Below, in pieces: positions 16,763 through 25,112 of a stretch of 33,021 nucleotides of DNA. The DNA comes from an uncultured Clostridia bacterium (GTDB lineage Bacteria; Bacillota; Clostridia; Oscillospirales; UBA644). Position numbers and translations under genes: made by a program. Where the stretch lies: the NCBI GenBank assembly GCA_944386305.1, contig CALXAN010000074.1:1-33021 (forward strand), given 5' to 3'. Below the pieces are notes generated by a model that saw nothing but the letters and a program-made list of their open reading frames with translations, ran no database searches and was not told the origin of the DNA. Every line of letters begins with the position of its first letter. Position 1 is the first letter of the stretch.

Positions 16763-18367
16763 TTACAGCCGCGATATTATCCGCACGGCTTCGGTCTTAA
16801 ACTGCGGCGTGTCGTCGTTTAGCAGCGCCAGGTCGGTGTGAGATATGAAGTAATCGAGCGGCTTCTGAGCGTCTATCCTTTCTTTGGCCTGTTCCCGCGT
16901 CAGTCCGTCCCTGTTCATTATCCGCCGCAAACGCACTTCATATTCACTGTATACGGTAAGCGTAAGGTCGCATGCCGCCGACAGGCCCGACTCGACAAGA
17001 GCTATCGCCTCTATGACCGCGCGCTCCGTACCCTCGTCCTGCAGCCGGCTCAGCCGTTCCTTAACTGCCTGCGCGACGGCGGGGTGGGTTATTTGGCACA
17101 GACGGGCCGTGGCCTCGGGGCAGGAGAACGCTTTTTTGGCCAATGCGCGGCGGCATATCGCGCCGTTTCGGTCCAGTATGTCGGAGCCGAATTCCGCGGC
17201 TATATCGTCGGTCAGCTCGGGCAGAAGGTAGGCGTAAACCTCGTCCGCGCTTATCGTCGCGCAGCCGTTCTCGGCGGCGAGCTGCAGCAGCATGGATTTG
17301 CCCGAGCCCGTAGGCCCGGTAACTCCCAGCACCTTTGTCATATGCTGCTTTTGGGCGTCTATTACGTTAAAGCCGCAGGCTCTCAGCAGCCTGTTGTATA
17401 CCGCCAGCCCGACGCCGCCGTCGTATGCCTTTGCGCGTACAAACAGTCGGTCGGCCCCGTGCGCGTCCGCAGTGCGCAGGGCTGTAAAAAGTCCTCGGGC
17501 CTGTGCGGCCGGGTCGTCCGCTCCGCCGTAGGTTATCACCGTGAGGCCGGGGTACATATCCTTTTCTTCGTCAAAGCATATCACGCAGATATCCCTATAC
17601 CCGTACGCGCTGCGGTTTATGCAGCGGGCGGCGTGCTCGGCGGGCCCTGTCACGCAGGTGGTGTACGCCGCGGGCGCGTAGTGCTTGTGCTTCAGTCCGG
17701 GAGACAGGGCCTTTTCGCCGTCGGGCAGCTGTTGGACGACCGCCTGGGCTATATGCAGCCGGGGCAGGTATTCTCTGAGCTGCTCGGGGGTTATGTATCC
17801 GGGCCTGAGCAGCGTCGGCGGGTCGGAGACCAGCGACACTACCGTGCTCTCCACGCCGCGCTCGCATGGGCCCCCGTCCACTACGCCGTCTATGCGGTCG
17901 GCAAAGTCGTGTATCACATGCTTTGCCGCAGTCGGACTGGGGCTTCCCGATATGTTCGCGCTCGGCGCCGCTATGGGTACGCCCGCGAGCCTGATTATGC
18001 GCCGGGCCGTAGGGTCGGAGGGGCAGCGTATGGCCACCGTGTCCAGTCCTGCGCTGACAATGTCGGGTATAACGTCCCTTTTCTTGAGTATCATGGTCAG
18101 CGGCCCGGGCCAAAACGCCTCTGCGAGCCTGTAGGCCTCGGGCGTGGCCACGGCGTATTTGTCCAAATCCTCCGCGTCGGCTATGTGCACTATCAGGGGG
18201 TTGTCCGCGGGCCGTCCCTTGGCTCTGAATATCCCCGCCACGGCCTGCGCGTCCAATGCGTCGGCGCCCAGTCCGTATACCGTCTCCGTGGGTATGGCTA
18301 CGATCCCGCCGTGCGCGAGTATGTCGGCGGCGGCCGCAATATCCTTTTCACTGGTAGAAAATATCAT
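16763..18367 (-). CDS. Fusion: TsaC/Sua5 threonylcarbamoyl-AMP synthase + CoaE dephospho-CoA kinase
   Basis: This 534-residue fusion has a Sua5-type N-terminal part (about 1-330): YrdC fold with 'IPTETVYGLGADA', 'KGRPADNPLIVHI', 'SANISGSPSPTAAKHV', and a Sua5 C-terminal domain after 'SPGLKHKHYAP'. It makes threonylcarbamoyl-AMP for t6A tRNA modification. From M343 the chain becomes a CoaE-like kinase: P-loop GPTGSGKS (351-358), 'ISADEVYAYLLP', 'ITHPAVAQAVKERL', 'RDGLTREQAKERIDAQKPL'. CoaE phosphorylates dephospho-CoA in the last step of CoA synthesis. The ATG at 18367 is preferred to a GTG at 18376 because GGGAGG is 8 bases upstream of it. No ribosome binding site precedes M343, so a true fusion is likely. 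An operon with YjbR (upstream) and M18 (downstream) is likely. Confidence 0.9.
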   Translation of the reverse strand: MIFSTSEKDIAAAADILAHGGIVAIPTETVYGLGADALDAQAVAGIFRAKGRPADNPLIVHIADAEDLDKYAVATPEAYRLAEAFWPGPLTMILKKRDVIPDIVSAGLDTVAIRCPSDPTARRIIRLAGVPIAAPSANISGSPSPTAAKHVIHDFADRIDGVVDGGPCERGVESTVVSLVSDPPTLLRPGYITPEQLREYLPRLHIAQAVVQQLPDGEKALSPGLKHKHYAPAAYTTCVTGPAEHAARCINRSAYGYRDICVICFDEEKDMYPGLTVITYGGADDPAAQARGLFTALRTADAHGADRLFVRAKAYDGGVGLAVYNRLLRACGFNVIDAQKQHMTKVLGVTGPTGSGKSMLLQLAAENGCATISADEVYAYLLPELTDDIAAEFGSDILDRNGAICRRALAKKAFSCPEATARLCQITHPAVAQAVKERLSRLQDEGTERAVIEAIALVESGLSAACDLTLTVYSEYEVRLRRIMNRDGLTREQAKERIDAQKPLDYFISHTDLALLNDDTPQFKTEAVRIISRL

Positions 18368-18434
18368 AATACGCACCTCCCTTTATTTGAACAGCGCGGT
18401 TATTATTCATTGAAAAAAACGTTCGGCGCGAGCC

Positions 18435-18827
18435 TCAGAAATCAAACTCGTATCCCGGCGCGGAGGGCGGCGCCGGCGAGTCCTCTTTGCGCTTTTTGCC
18501 TGCGGATTTGCACGACAGCTCGTAGGACCTGCGCAGCATGGCTTTGAGCTCCTCGTCGGGTATTTGCCCGTCTACAAAGACCGAGTTCCAGTACTTCTTG
18601 TTGCACCTGTATCCCGGTTTTATGCAGCTGTAGGCAGAGCGCAGGAGCAGCGATTTTTCGGGAGTGTTTTTTATAACCATGTGCAGCGGAGACGTGCCCT
18701 CGTACAGCTCGCAGAACTCGTGGCCGTCGGGCGTGGCGAGCACCAGCGGGGTCTTGCCGTAGGGATATTTTACCTGCGCGCCCTCAAGGGTCAGGCCGTA
18801 TTCTATTATCTGCTCTTCCGTAAGCAT
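18435..18827 (-). CDS. MmcQ/YjbR-family protein
   Basis: This 130-residue protein matches the MmcQ/YjbR family (CyaY-like fold): 'EYPYGKTPLVL'-like N-terminus (here VKYPYGKTPLVLATPDG), 'HMVIKNTPEKSLLLRSAY', 'KPGYRCNKKYWNSVFVDGQI' and 'LKAMLRRSYEL'. Family members are described as putative DNA-binding proteins, but the biochemical role is not settled. AGGAGG lies 8 bases before the ATG. The next gene starts 67 bases downstream on the same strand. The C-terminal 20 residues are basic then proline-rich and appear to be a lineage-specific tail. Confidence 0.85.
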   Translation of the reverse strand: MLTEEQIIEYGLTLEGAQVKYPYGKTPLVLATPDGHEFCELYEGTSPLHMVIKNTPEKSLLLRSAYSCIKPGYRCNKKYWNSVFVDGQIPDEELKAMLRRSYELSCKSAGKKRKEDSPAPPSAPGYEFDF

Positions 18828-18984
18828 CTTTTGCGCCTCCTGCAGCGGACGGCTTGTCCGTAGGGTATTTTTATTATTAATAATAAATATGCGGTTCGAA
18901 TGTATGAGATTCTCGGCCTGTGCGCAGACGCGCCGCTCTGCGCCTGTAGGAAGTCAAACCCCTGTTTTTTTCCCGCGGCCGAAT

Positions 18985-19342
18985 CTCATCTTTCCGTGAG
19001 GGGTAAAGATTGAATTTTTGTGATACGAAAAAAAAATCGGGAATTCATGCGATAAAAAAGTGGTCTTTCGTGCGTCGAGAAAAGTTCGCACTATAAAAAA
19101 CGGATTTACGTCGAAAATTTTCGTGCGGCGAGGAAATTTTGTGCGGTAAGAACGAATTTTCATACGGCAAAAATTTCGAGCTTTCGTGCGGCGAAAAACT
19201 CGAATTTAACGGGGGAAAAAACTTTTTTTGTGCGGTAAAAACGGATTTTCTGATTCGAGTTTAAATGGGAAAAAAAATTTTCGTGCGGCGAGAAAATCGG
19301 GTTTCATTCGGTAAAAAACGAAGTCTATGTTCGGCGAAAAAA
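18985..19342. repeat. Degenerate tandem array D (~25-36-bp unit)
   Basis: An A/T-rich unit containing TTCGTGCGGCGAAAAA and a following CGAATTT recurs about ten times with varying length. It ends at the palindromic terminator at 19348-19369, whose flank TTCGGCGAAAAAAAGCGGGC resembles the unit. A 69-codon open frame on the minus strand (18954-19163) comes from the low-complexity sequence and is not called. The yjbR promoter must lie in the AT-rich 18865-18900 stretch; no clear -35/-10 pair was seen. Confidence 0.75.
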
Positions 19343-19347
19343 AGCGG

Positions 19348-19369
19348 GCGCAGGCCTGCGCCCGCCGTA
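19348..19369 (-). terminator. 22-nt palindromic terminator between arrays D and E
   Basis: GCGGGCGCAGG / CCTGCGCCCGC is a perfect palindrome. On the minus strand it is followed by TTTTTTT (an A-run just left of it on the plus strand). The nearest upstream minus-strand gene is the P-loop ATPase ending at 20035, about 670 bases away, so that transcript would carry array E as a long 3' untranslated region. Confidence 0.75.
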
Positions 19370-19384
19370 AACCGAACGCAATAT

Positions 19385-19905
19385 GACTTTGAGTCGTCTT
19401 TTATCCGGGCGCGGTTCTAAACCGCCGAATACAGCCCCTGAGTTGTCTTTATTGCGCTGCTTTATTCGATCCTTGCAGAATTTAGCCCCAATGTCGTCTT
19501 TTCCATGTGGTTTTAAGCCCTGCTGGGGTTAGCCTTGAGTCGTCTTTATCGCACGGTTTCATTTATGCTTCGCCGCTGAATTGACTTTATAACGCGGCTA
19601 CGTTTAATCTTCGTTTGGTTCAGCTTCGGAGTTGTCTTTTCCCTGCGGATTAATCCCAGCTCTGCTGAGCTCTGCCCTGTTTTCTTTCTTCCTCGTTTTC
19701 ATTTATGCTCCGCCGCTGAATTGACTTTATGACGCGGCTACGTTCAATCTTCGTTTGGTTCAGCTTCGGAGTCGTCTGTCTGAGGATTGACTTAATCTGA
19801 GGTCGCTCTAAAGTTGATTTTATTATGCCGCCTTGTTCTATTACGGAACAGCCCTGATTTCCCGCGGCTTCATTTAAATCGTTTGGTTTCAGTTTCTGCT
19901 TTTAT
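19385..19905. repeat. Degenerate tandem array E (~50-bp unit, 140-bp higher-order copy)
   Basis: About ten units follow a loose pattern of CTGAGTTGTCTTTATNGCGC followed by a T-rich GGTTTCATTTAATCTTCG-like part and GGTTCAGCC. Two 81-bp blocks, 19557-19637 and 19697-19777, differ at only four positions with an offset of 140 bp. The array occupies the region downstream of the P-loop ATPase gene. Open frames crossing it are unlike any family I know. Confidence 0.8.
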
Positions 19906-20034
19906 CGGTCTCTGTCCGTGCGGAAACCGCGCTCGCCTGCGGGCCGAAGAACGGATTTGCTGCTCTCAGGGACGTCGGCTTTTTCGGCCTATGCGCCGAC
20001 TTTTGCAGAAATGGGAGCGGCATTTGGGCGGCTG

Positions 20035-21093
20035 TCAGTCGAAGATAATCCCTATTGTCTTTTTTATCTCGTTGTTTACTCTGCCGAAGTCCATTGCGGC
20101 GGTGTATATTTTCTCCAGCTCGTCGTGCAGAGCCTTGGCTTCCGCCACGGCCCTGAGCGCGCCCCTGCGTCCCATCAGAGCTATCCTGCGGGAGAATTTG
20201 ATTTTTTCCGCGTCGAGGAATATCTCCTTGTCGATAAACCTTGACATATTCACGCACGAAGACGGTTTGGGCGCCTGCGCGCCCGATTCGACCGTGCATA
20301 CGGCCATAGACAGCTCGGGTATGGCTATATGGACTGTTCTGTCGGGCATGAGCGGATCGAGGAACTCGTATACGTCGTAGCCCCCGCGGACTGCGGCCTC
20401 GTACAGCGGGCGTATAAGCAGGTCGGATATGTGATATCTGTCGCGCACTGCCGTCACATGCTCGGCCAAAGCGTCGATAGTGTCCGTAAACGTAATGTAT
20501 CCCGAGGGCGAAAACGCGGACAAAAACCTCTTGTACGTTCTGCCGGGCTCTGCCGCTTTGGGCGGTATGCGCTTCTTTATAAAGCGGCGTATGAACGCGC
20601 CCAGTTTCTCCGTGTTCACATACGGCTTTGTATACCCTCTTACGGCCATGGCCGCAAAGCCCGCCGCGCCCAAATATCTGTACGCCTCGGCGTACCTGGC
20701 GGATATCTGCTCGGAAAGGCTGACTATGCCCGAGCGGTTGGCCGTAAGCGCCCTCAGGTCCCAGAAGCGTCCGAGGTCTATTATTCCTCCCGCGGCGCCC
20801 GGGTATTTGGGGTCGAGCGTGTGCGGGGCGGTGCCGTCGCATATCGCCACGTTCCTGGACGGTATGTGCACTCCGTCCAGTGACTCGGGGTCTGAGGAAC
20901 AGTGTATCAGCTCCGCAAATTCTCCTCTGCGGACGGCTTCCGCGGCGATTTTTTTCATCAGTCCCGATTTGCCGGTGCCGGGACCGCCTTTTATTATATA
21001 TGTCGTTTTACCCTCAAGGAATGGTTCAAAGACCGATTTGAACCCGTTCGGCGTGTTTGCTGCCAAAAATGTACGTATCGAGCTGGCGTCCAT
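20035..21093 (-). CDS. P-loop ATPase of the PRK06851 type
   Basis: This 352-residue protein has an N-terminal Walker A 'IIKGGPGTGKSGLMKKIA' (about residues 33-50) and a following 'HCSSDPESLDGVHIP' segment. It resembles a conserved but uncharacterised family (PRK06851-like) of Bacillota ATP-binding proteins, usually about 350-370 residues. The family often contains two nucleotide-binding halves; here the second half has no convincing P-loop, only 'VTAVRDRYHISDLLI'. GGAGG lies 13 bases before the ATG. It is the last gene of the proS-direction cluster, 120 bases after the deacetylase, possibly with its own promoter (AT-rich 21120-21140). Role unknown. Confidence 0.8.
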   Translation of the reverse strand: MDASSIRTFLAANTPNGFKSVFEPFLEGKTTYIIKGGPGTGKSGLMKKIAAEAVRRGEFAELIHCSSDPESLDGVHIPSRNVAICDGTAPHTLDPKYPGAAGGIIDLGRFWDLRALTANRSGIVSLSEQISARYAEAYRYLGAAGFAAMAVRGYTKPYVNTEKLGAFIRRFIKKRIPPKAAEPGRTYKRFLSAFSPSGYITFTDTIDALAEHVTAVRDRYHISDLLIRPLYEAAVRGGYDVYEFLDPLMPDRTVHIAIPELSMAVCTVESGAQAPKPSSCVNMSRFIDKEIFLDAEKIKFSRRIALMGRRGALRAVAEAKALHDELEKIYTAAMDFGRVNNEIKKTIGIIFD

Positions 21094-21213
21094 GGGATAA
21101 AGCCTCCTGTCGTTTAATGTCTCCTTATATAATATGACAGTCGGCTTTAAATGTTATTTTTTTTGATAATGCAACGTTCCGCCGGTAATATTGCCTCCGC
21201 TCGATGATGCCGC

Positions 21214-22341
21214 TCAGTCCAGCCGCGGCTTTATAAACTGCGACGAGCCCGACTCGGCGGTAAGTACACCGAACTCAAAGCCCTGCGCCTTCAGCCCCTC
21301 TATTATGGCCGGCAGGGCGTCGACGGTGGTGTCTTTGGCGGCGGTGTCGTGCATGAGTATTATTGCGCGCTGTTTGCCCGCAGCTCCGCTGAGCACGTTG
21401 TCGATTATGGTCTGTGCGGGTACGCCGTGGCCCGATGCGTCCCCGCTGTCCACGTTCCAGTCAAAGTACATGTATCCGTTTATGTACAGCCAGCTGATGT
21501 CCTGCCGTATCAGTCTGAATGTCTCCTCGTCGGTGTCTTTCCACTCCTCGGCGGCGTTGGCTCTGTATTTGGTGTTGTTGCTGCCTCCGGGAAATCTGAA
21601 AATCTTGGGATAGACTCCTGTTATTTCATATATGTTCTGCGACAGTGAGCTGACCTCTTCGCTAAACGTCTGCGGCGTGCTGTATACGCTGCTCCACTCG
21701 TGCGTGGACGTGTGGTTGCCTATGGCATGGCCCCTGTCTACTATGGCCCGGTACAGCTCGTCTCTGCCCGAGTGCCAGTTGGGGAAGAATGTGGCCTTTA
21801 TCCCGTATCGGTCCAAAATGTCGAGTATCCTCAGCGTGTTTGAGGAGACTCCGTCGTCAAACGTCAGGTAGGCGACCTTGCCGTCCTGCGGCTGAGACGC
21901 CACGGCGTCCATGTAGCGTATGCTCAGCGCGTCGGTCTGCGCGGAGAGCTGCTCGTATTTTTCCGTAAGCTGCCGCAGCTCTGCCGTGGTGTTTACCGAG
22001 TCGGGTCTGCCGACCTTTTCGCTTATGGAGTCGTACCTGGCCTGCGCCAGCTCCGCGTTGAGCACGGCCGCGTCGTATGCGGCGCTCTTTTCGCCTTTCA
22101 GCTGCGTCAGGCGGTCGTTCTCGTCCTGCAGCGAGCCCAGCCTGTCTATCATGGCGGCGTATCCGCCGTATGGGTCGGCGGCGCTCAGCTTGGCGTCGTA
22201 TGAGGCGGTGAGAGTGCGCAGCCGTGCGCTGCCGAACATGCAGAATATCCCTACGGCCACGGCCGCCGCGGCCGCCGTTAGGAGGATAATGCGCCAAAAT
22301 CTGTGGTCAAACGCCCTGCCGGCGCCGTCCGTGCTGTTCAT
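21214..22341 (-). CDS. Membrane-anchored polysaccharide deacetylase (NodB domain)
   Basis: This 375-residue protein has one N-terminal membrane segment (about 17-37), a coiled-coil stretch (about 62-150) and an extracellular NodB/CE4 domain (about 155-365). Visible catalytic motifs are TFDDG (D162 base, D163 metal), H210 and H214 in 'GNHTSTHEW', 'RFPGGS' (249-254), 'WNVDSGD' (295-301) and H331 in 'LMHD'. CE4 enzymes remove N-acetyl groups from peptidoglycan or other wall glycans, often giving lysozyme resistance. The start overlaps the stop of the upstream coiled-coil gene by 4 bases (ATGA), so the two proteins are translationally coupled and probably interact through their coiled coils (inference). 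Confidence 0.9.
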   Translation of the reverse strand: MNSTDGAGRAFDHRFWRIILLTAAAAAVAVGIFCMFGSARLRTLTASYDAKLSAADPYGGYAAMIDRLGSLQDENDRLTQLKGEKSAAYDAAVLNAELAQARYDSISEKVGRPDSVNTTAELRQLTEKYEQLSAQTDALSIRYMDAVASQPQDGKVAYLTFDDGVSSNTLRILDILDRYGIKATFFPNWHSGRDELYRAIVDRGHAIGNHTSTHEWSSVYSTPQTFSEEVSSLSQNIYEITGVYPKIFRFPGGSNNTKYRANAAEEWKDTDEETFRLIRQDISWLYINGYMYFDWNVDSGDASGHGVPAQTIIDNVLSGAAGKQRAIILMHDTAAKDTTVDALPAIIEGLKAQGFEFGVLTAESGSSQFIKPRLD

Positions 22342-22769
22342 TGCAGCTCCTCTCCCGTCAGTTCCGTATATTTATCGAGCAGCTCGTCGTAACGCGCCTG
22401 CAGCTGTTCGTATTTCTTGAGCAGTTCGGCGTAATCTTTCTGCTCCTGCTGCATCATCAGCACGGCATTGGCCGCCTGCCGGCTGAGCTCGTCTAACCGC
22501 TGCGCCAGCTCGGTCTGCTGCGCCGTATCCGCGTCCAGCTGCTCGCAGGCCTCGGTCAGCCCGGCTATGTCCTGCTCAAGCTCCGATATGCTCAGGCGTA
22601 TCTGTTCGGGGTCCCCGTATACGCTGAGCTTGTCGGTAAGGTATGCGGCGGACAGATTGTCTTTGAGCGCCGCGCCGTATCTCACCATATTGACACATGC
22701 GAACACTGCGGCCGCCAGGAATATGACCCCGCACGCGGCCGACAGAAATATCCGCATCCTGTTTTTCAT
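22338..22769 (-). CDS. Single-pass membrane protein with extracellular coiled coil
   Basis: This 143-residue protein has a short basic N-terminus, one membrane segment (about 6-28) and then an almost continuous Gln/Glu/Leu-rich coiled coil (about 55-140; 'ELLKKYEQLQARYDELLDKY'). No known family is recognised beyond general resemblance to divisome or wall-associated coiled-coil proteins. It starts 15 bases after the proS stop codon and overlaps the deacetylase gene by 4 bases. Its architecture (TM plus coiled coil) matches the N-terminal half of that deacetylase, suggesting it is a partner or scaffold. Confidence 0.75.
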   Translation of the reverse strand: MKNRMRIFLSAACGVIFLAAAVFACVNMVRYGAALKDNLSAAYLTDKLSVYGDPEQIRLSISELEQDIAGLTEACEQLDADTAQQTELAQRLDELSRQAANAVLMMQQEQKDYAELLKKYEQLQARYDELLDKYTELTGEELQ

Positions 22770-22784
22770 AAATATCGCCTCGGA

Positions 22785-24221
22785 TTAATACGCTTTGCCC
22801 CAGTATACTATATGCTCGGCGTGTTTGCCGCAGCATACGCATCTGTCCGTCTCGGACGGGCTGTCCGTCAGGCTGATGCACCTGGAGCCTACTCCGGTCT
22901 GTTCCTTTACTTTGTCTTCGCATTCCTCGCTGCCGCACCACGGCGCTTTGACAAATCCGTCTCCGTTCTGCTCAAGCGTGCGCGTTATGTCCTGCATGTC
23001 CGTGCAGGAGTAGGTGTGTCTGTTGAGGTTGTCGAGCGCTTTGTCGTACATGCCGTCATGGACTCTGCGCAGAGCGTCTTTTACCGCCTGCTCAAGCCCC
23101 TCGAACGGCACGAAAGTTTTCTGCCCGTCGTGGCGCGTGGCTATGACGCAGCCGCCTTTTTCTATGTCTCTCGGTCCGATTTCTATCCTGACGGGCACGC
23201 CCTTCATCTCATATTCGCTGAATTTCCAGCCCGGGCTGTTGTCGCTCAGGTCCAGCTTGACCCTAAAGCTGTCTTTCAGTATGCCGTCTATTTGGACGGC
23301 CTTCTCCGTTACTCCCGGCTTATGCGCCGCCACGGGGATTATGACCGCCTGTATCGGCGCCACGTCCGGGGGCAGTACCAGCCCGCTGTCGTCTCCGTGC
23401 GCCATGATTATGGCCCCTATCAGCCTCGTGGACACGCCCCAGGAGGTCTGATGCGGGTATCTCCTGACATTGTCCCTGTCGGAGAACTGTATGTCGAAAG
23501 CTTTTGCGAATCCGTCTCCGAAATAATGCGAAGTGCCTGCCTGCAGCGCCTTGCCGTCGTGCATGAGCGCTTCTATGGCGTAGGTCGATACGGCGCCGGC
23601 GAATTTGTCGCTTTCGGTCTTCTGCCCTTTTATTACGGGCATGGCCAGGTTCTCGCGGCAGAAGTCGGCATAAAGGTTGAGCATGCGCTCAGTCTCGGCT
23701 ATGGCCTCCTCGGCGGTTTGATGTATCGTATGGCCTTCCTGCCACAAAAACTCCCTGGAGCGCAGGAACGGGCGCGTCGTCTTCTCCCACCTCACGACGC
23801 TGACCCATTGATTGTACAGCTTGGGCAGATCGCGGTAGGAATGGATTATGTTGGAATAATGCTCGCAGAACAGCGTCTCCGACGTGGGCCTGACGCACAG
23901 GCGCTCCTCTAACTTCTCGTCTCCTCCGTGCGTGACCCAGGCGACTTCGGGCGCGAAGCCCTCTACGTGTTCCTTCTCCTTGTTGAGCAGGCTCTCGGGT
24001 ATGAACATGGGCATGCATACGTTTTCGTGCCCCGTCTGCTTGAACCGTGCGTCGAGTATCTTTTGGATATTCTCCCATATAGCGTAGCCGTAAGGTCTTA
24101 CGACCATGCAGCCTTTTACGCTGGAATATTCGATAAGCTCGGCCTTTTTGCATATATCCGTATACCATTTTGCAAAATCCTCGTCCATCGAGGTTATTTC
24201 CTTTACCAACTTTTCCGCCAT
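22785..24221 (-). CDS. proS: Prolyl-tRNA synthetase, archaeal/eukaryotic type
   Basis: This 478-residue class IIa synthetase charges tRNA-Pro with proline. Visible motifs are motif 2 '[23 protein letters not shown]' (in part), the 'ESDKFAGA' segment, motif 3 '[16 protein letters not shown]', an anticodon-binding domain ('[12 protein letters not shown]'), and the C-terminal Cys segment CGSEEC...CVCCGK ending in tyrosine, characteristic of the archaeal/eukaryotic form without the bacterial editing insert. That form occurs in several Clostridia. AAAGGA lies upstream of the ATG. A consensus promoter lies at 24348-24376 with a leader of about 120 nt; I found no T-box AGGGTGGNACCGCG element, so classic tRNA-sensing control is not evident. 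Confidence 0.95.
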   Translation of the reverse strand: MAEKLVKEITSMDEDFAKWYTDICKKAELIEYSSVKGCMVVRPYGYAIWENIQKILDARFKQTGHENVCMPMFIPESLLNKEKEHVEGFAPEVAWVTHGGDEKLEERLCVRPTSETLFCEHYSNIIHSYRDLPKLYNQWVSVVRWEKTTRPFLRSREFLWQEGHTIHQTAEEAIAETERMLNLYADFCRENLAMPVIKGQKTESDKFAGAVSTYAIEALMHDGKALQAGTSHYFGDGFAKAFDIQFSDRDNVRRYPHQTSWGVSTRLIGAIIMAHGDDSGLVLPPDVAPIQAVIIPVAAHKPGVTEKAVQIDGILKDSFRVKLDLSDNSPGWKFSEYEMKGVPVRIEIGPRDIEKGGCVIATRHDGQKTFVPFEGLEQAVKDALRRVHDGMYDKALDNLNRHTYSCTDMQDITRTLEQNGDGFVKAPWCGSEECEDKVKEQTGVGSRCISLTDSPSETDRCVCCGKHAEHIVYWGKAY

Positions 24222-24300
24222 ATAACTACTGTCCTTTCCGCGGCATTTTATCGCTGTGTGCGCCGGCTTGGGTCAGAGACCGTCGTCCCGTTCCGCTTAT

Positions 24301-24326
24301 CCGAGCCTCTGCGAGATACGGCTCGG
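24301..24326 (-). promoter_or_regulatory. Leader hairpin of proS
   Basis: CCGAGCC / GGCTCGG is a 7-bp stem with a 12-base loop in the proS 5' leader. The neighbouring GGGCCCGGCGCTCGG can compete for pairing. No T-tract follows, so it is not an obvious terminator-type attenuator. Confidence 0.4.
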
Positions 24327-24347
24327 GCCCGGCGCTCGGTACCCTAC

Positions 24348-24376
24348 ATTATATAATAAAAGGTTCTTTATGTCAA
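24348..24376 (-). promoter_or_regulatory. Consensus promoter of the proS cluster
   Basis: On the minus strand perfect TTGACA (24376-24371), a 17-base spacer and perfect TATAAT (24353-24348). Immediately upstream are two overlapping dyads, TTATCC-CGT-GGATAA (24395-24409) and GTGGATAA-ACAA-TTACCCAC (24402-24421), which could be an operator or activator site. Confidence 0.88.
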
Positions 24377-24421
24377 TAACGGAAACGCCGCGCCTTATCC
24401 CGTGGATAAACAATTACCCAC

Positions 24422-24926
24422 GCGAAATTTTCAATTTCCCTTGTGCAAATGATGTATTTAAAGTTTTCAGTACAGTTACACTTTAAGTGAAATATAACAT
24501 AATTTGTTTTTTCTTTTAACTCTTGACTTTTAACCGCGCCTTATTCTCCTCTTTTTCAAAACGGCGTCCGAGTCCCCGCGTCTCTTATCCTGTTCGTACA
24601 GGGGCGCCGGGTTGAGGGCTGTTTTATCCCGCCGACTTGCCGCGTGAGGCCGCCGCCGCGCTTTCAGACCTTTTTTATCGGCCTGTGCAGAAACTATTAA
24701 GTGACCGCAGCTTTTTGACGTGCATTGTTTTCGGCCCTATGGGCGATATGGAGTACGGGGGCTTATCTTTCCCGTGCGGCGTAACAGGCCGCGGACGCGG
24801 CGGAAGTGATGAATTGTGTATATTATGACGTAGAGGGTAAAAAAAGCTTTATACCGTTGTGCAACTCAGACAATAAAAGCCTTGATTCCAATGCAAATTT
24901 GTACACGAATAAAGGCGAAAAAGCAG
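24422..24926. other. Divergent intergenic region between proS and the GH2 gene
   Basis: The region is AT-rich near 24480-24530 and otherwise ordinary. It contains an 11-nt palindrome CACTTTAAGTG (about 24478-24489). No open frame here has both a ribosome binding site and a recognisable product. No array of the A-F type is present. Confidence 0.5.
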
Positions 24927-24955
24927 TTGAAATTAATCCTGGATTTTGGTATACT
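24927..24955 (+). promoter_or_regulatory. Promoter of the GH2 lipoprotein gene
   Basis: TTGAAA (24927-24932), a 17-base spacer and TATACT (24950-24955). The leader to the ATG at 25113 is about 150 nt and GC-rich, without a recognised riboswitch. Confidence 0.7.
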
Positions 24956-25112
24956 ATCATTATGTATCCCTACGCCCGCGGGAGGCGGGATTCGCTGCGG
25001 CGAGCCGTTTGCGCGGGGTCTGCGGGAGCTGAGATATTGCATGTTTACTGTTTCGAGATACAGCGATGCGGCGCCACGGCGCCGGGTCGAGTTTTTTTGG
25101 AGGGCTGTTTAT

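Noticed and set aside
18880-18960. tRNA-like GCGGTTCGAATG segment
   Set aside because: No acceptor stem, D-loop or anticodon arm can be built around it.
18954-19163. 69-codon minus-strand open frame in array D
   Set aside because: Composed of array units with low-complexity Lys/Phe/Arg translation; no ribosome binding site.
24222-24347. Possible T-box leader for proS
   Set aside because: GGGTACCGAGCGCC is only superficially like the T-box AGGGTGGNACCGCG element, and no terminator/antiterminator pair could be drawn.
24395-24409. Possible DnaA box / origin (TTTATCCACG on the minus strand)
   Set aside because: A single near-match without a cluster of boxes, a DNA-unwinding element or dnaA/dnaN nearby.
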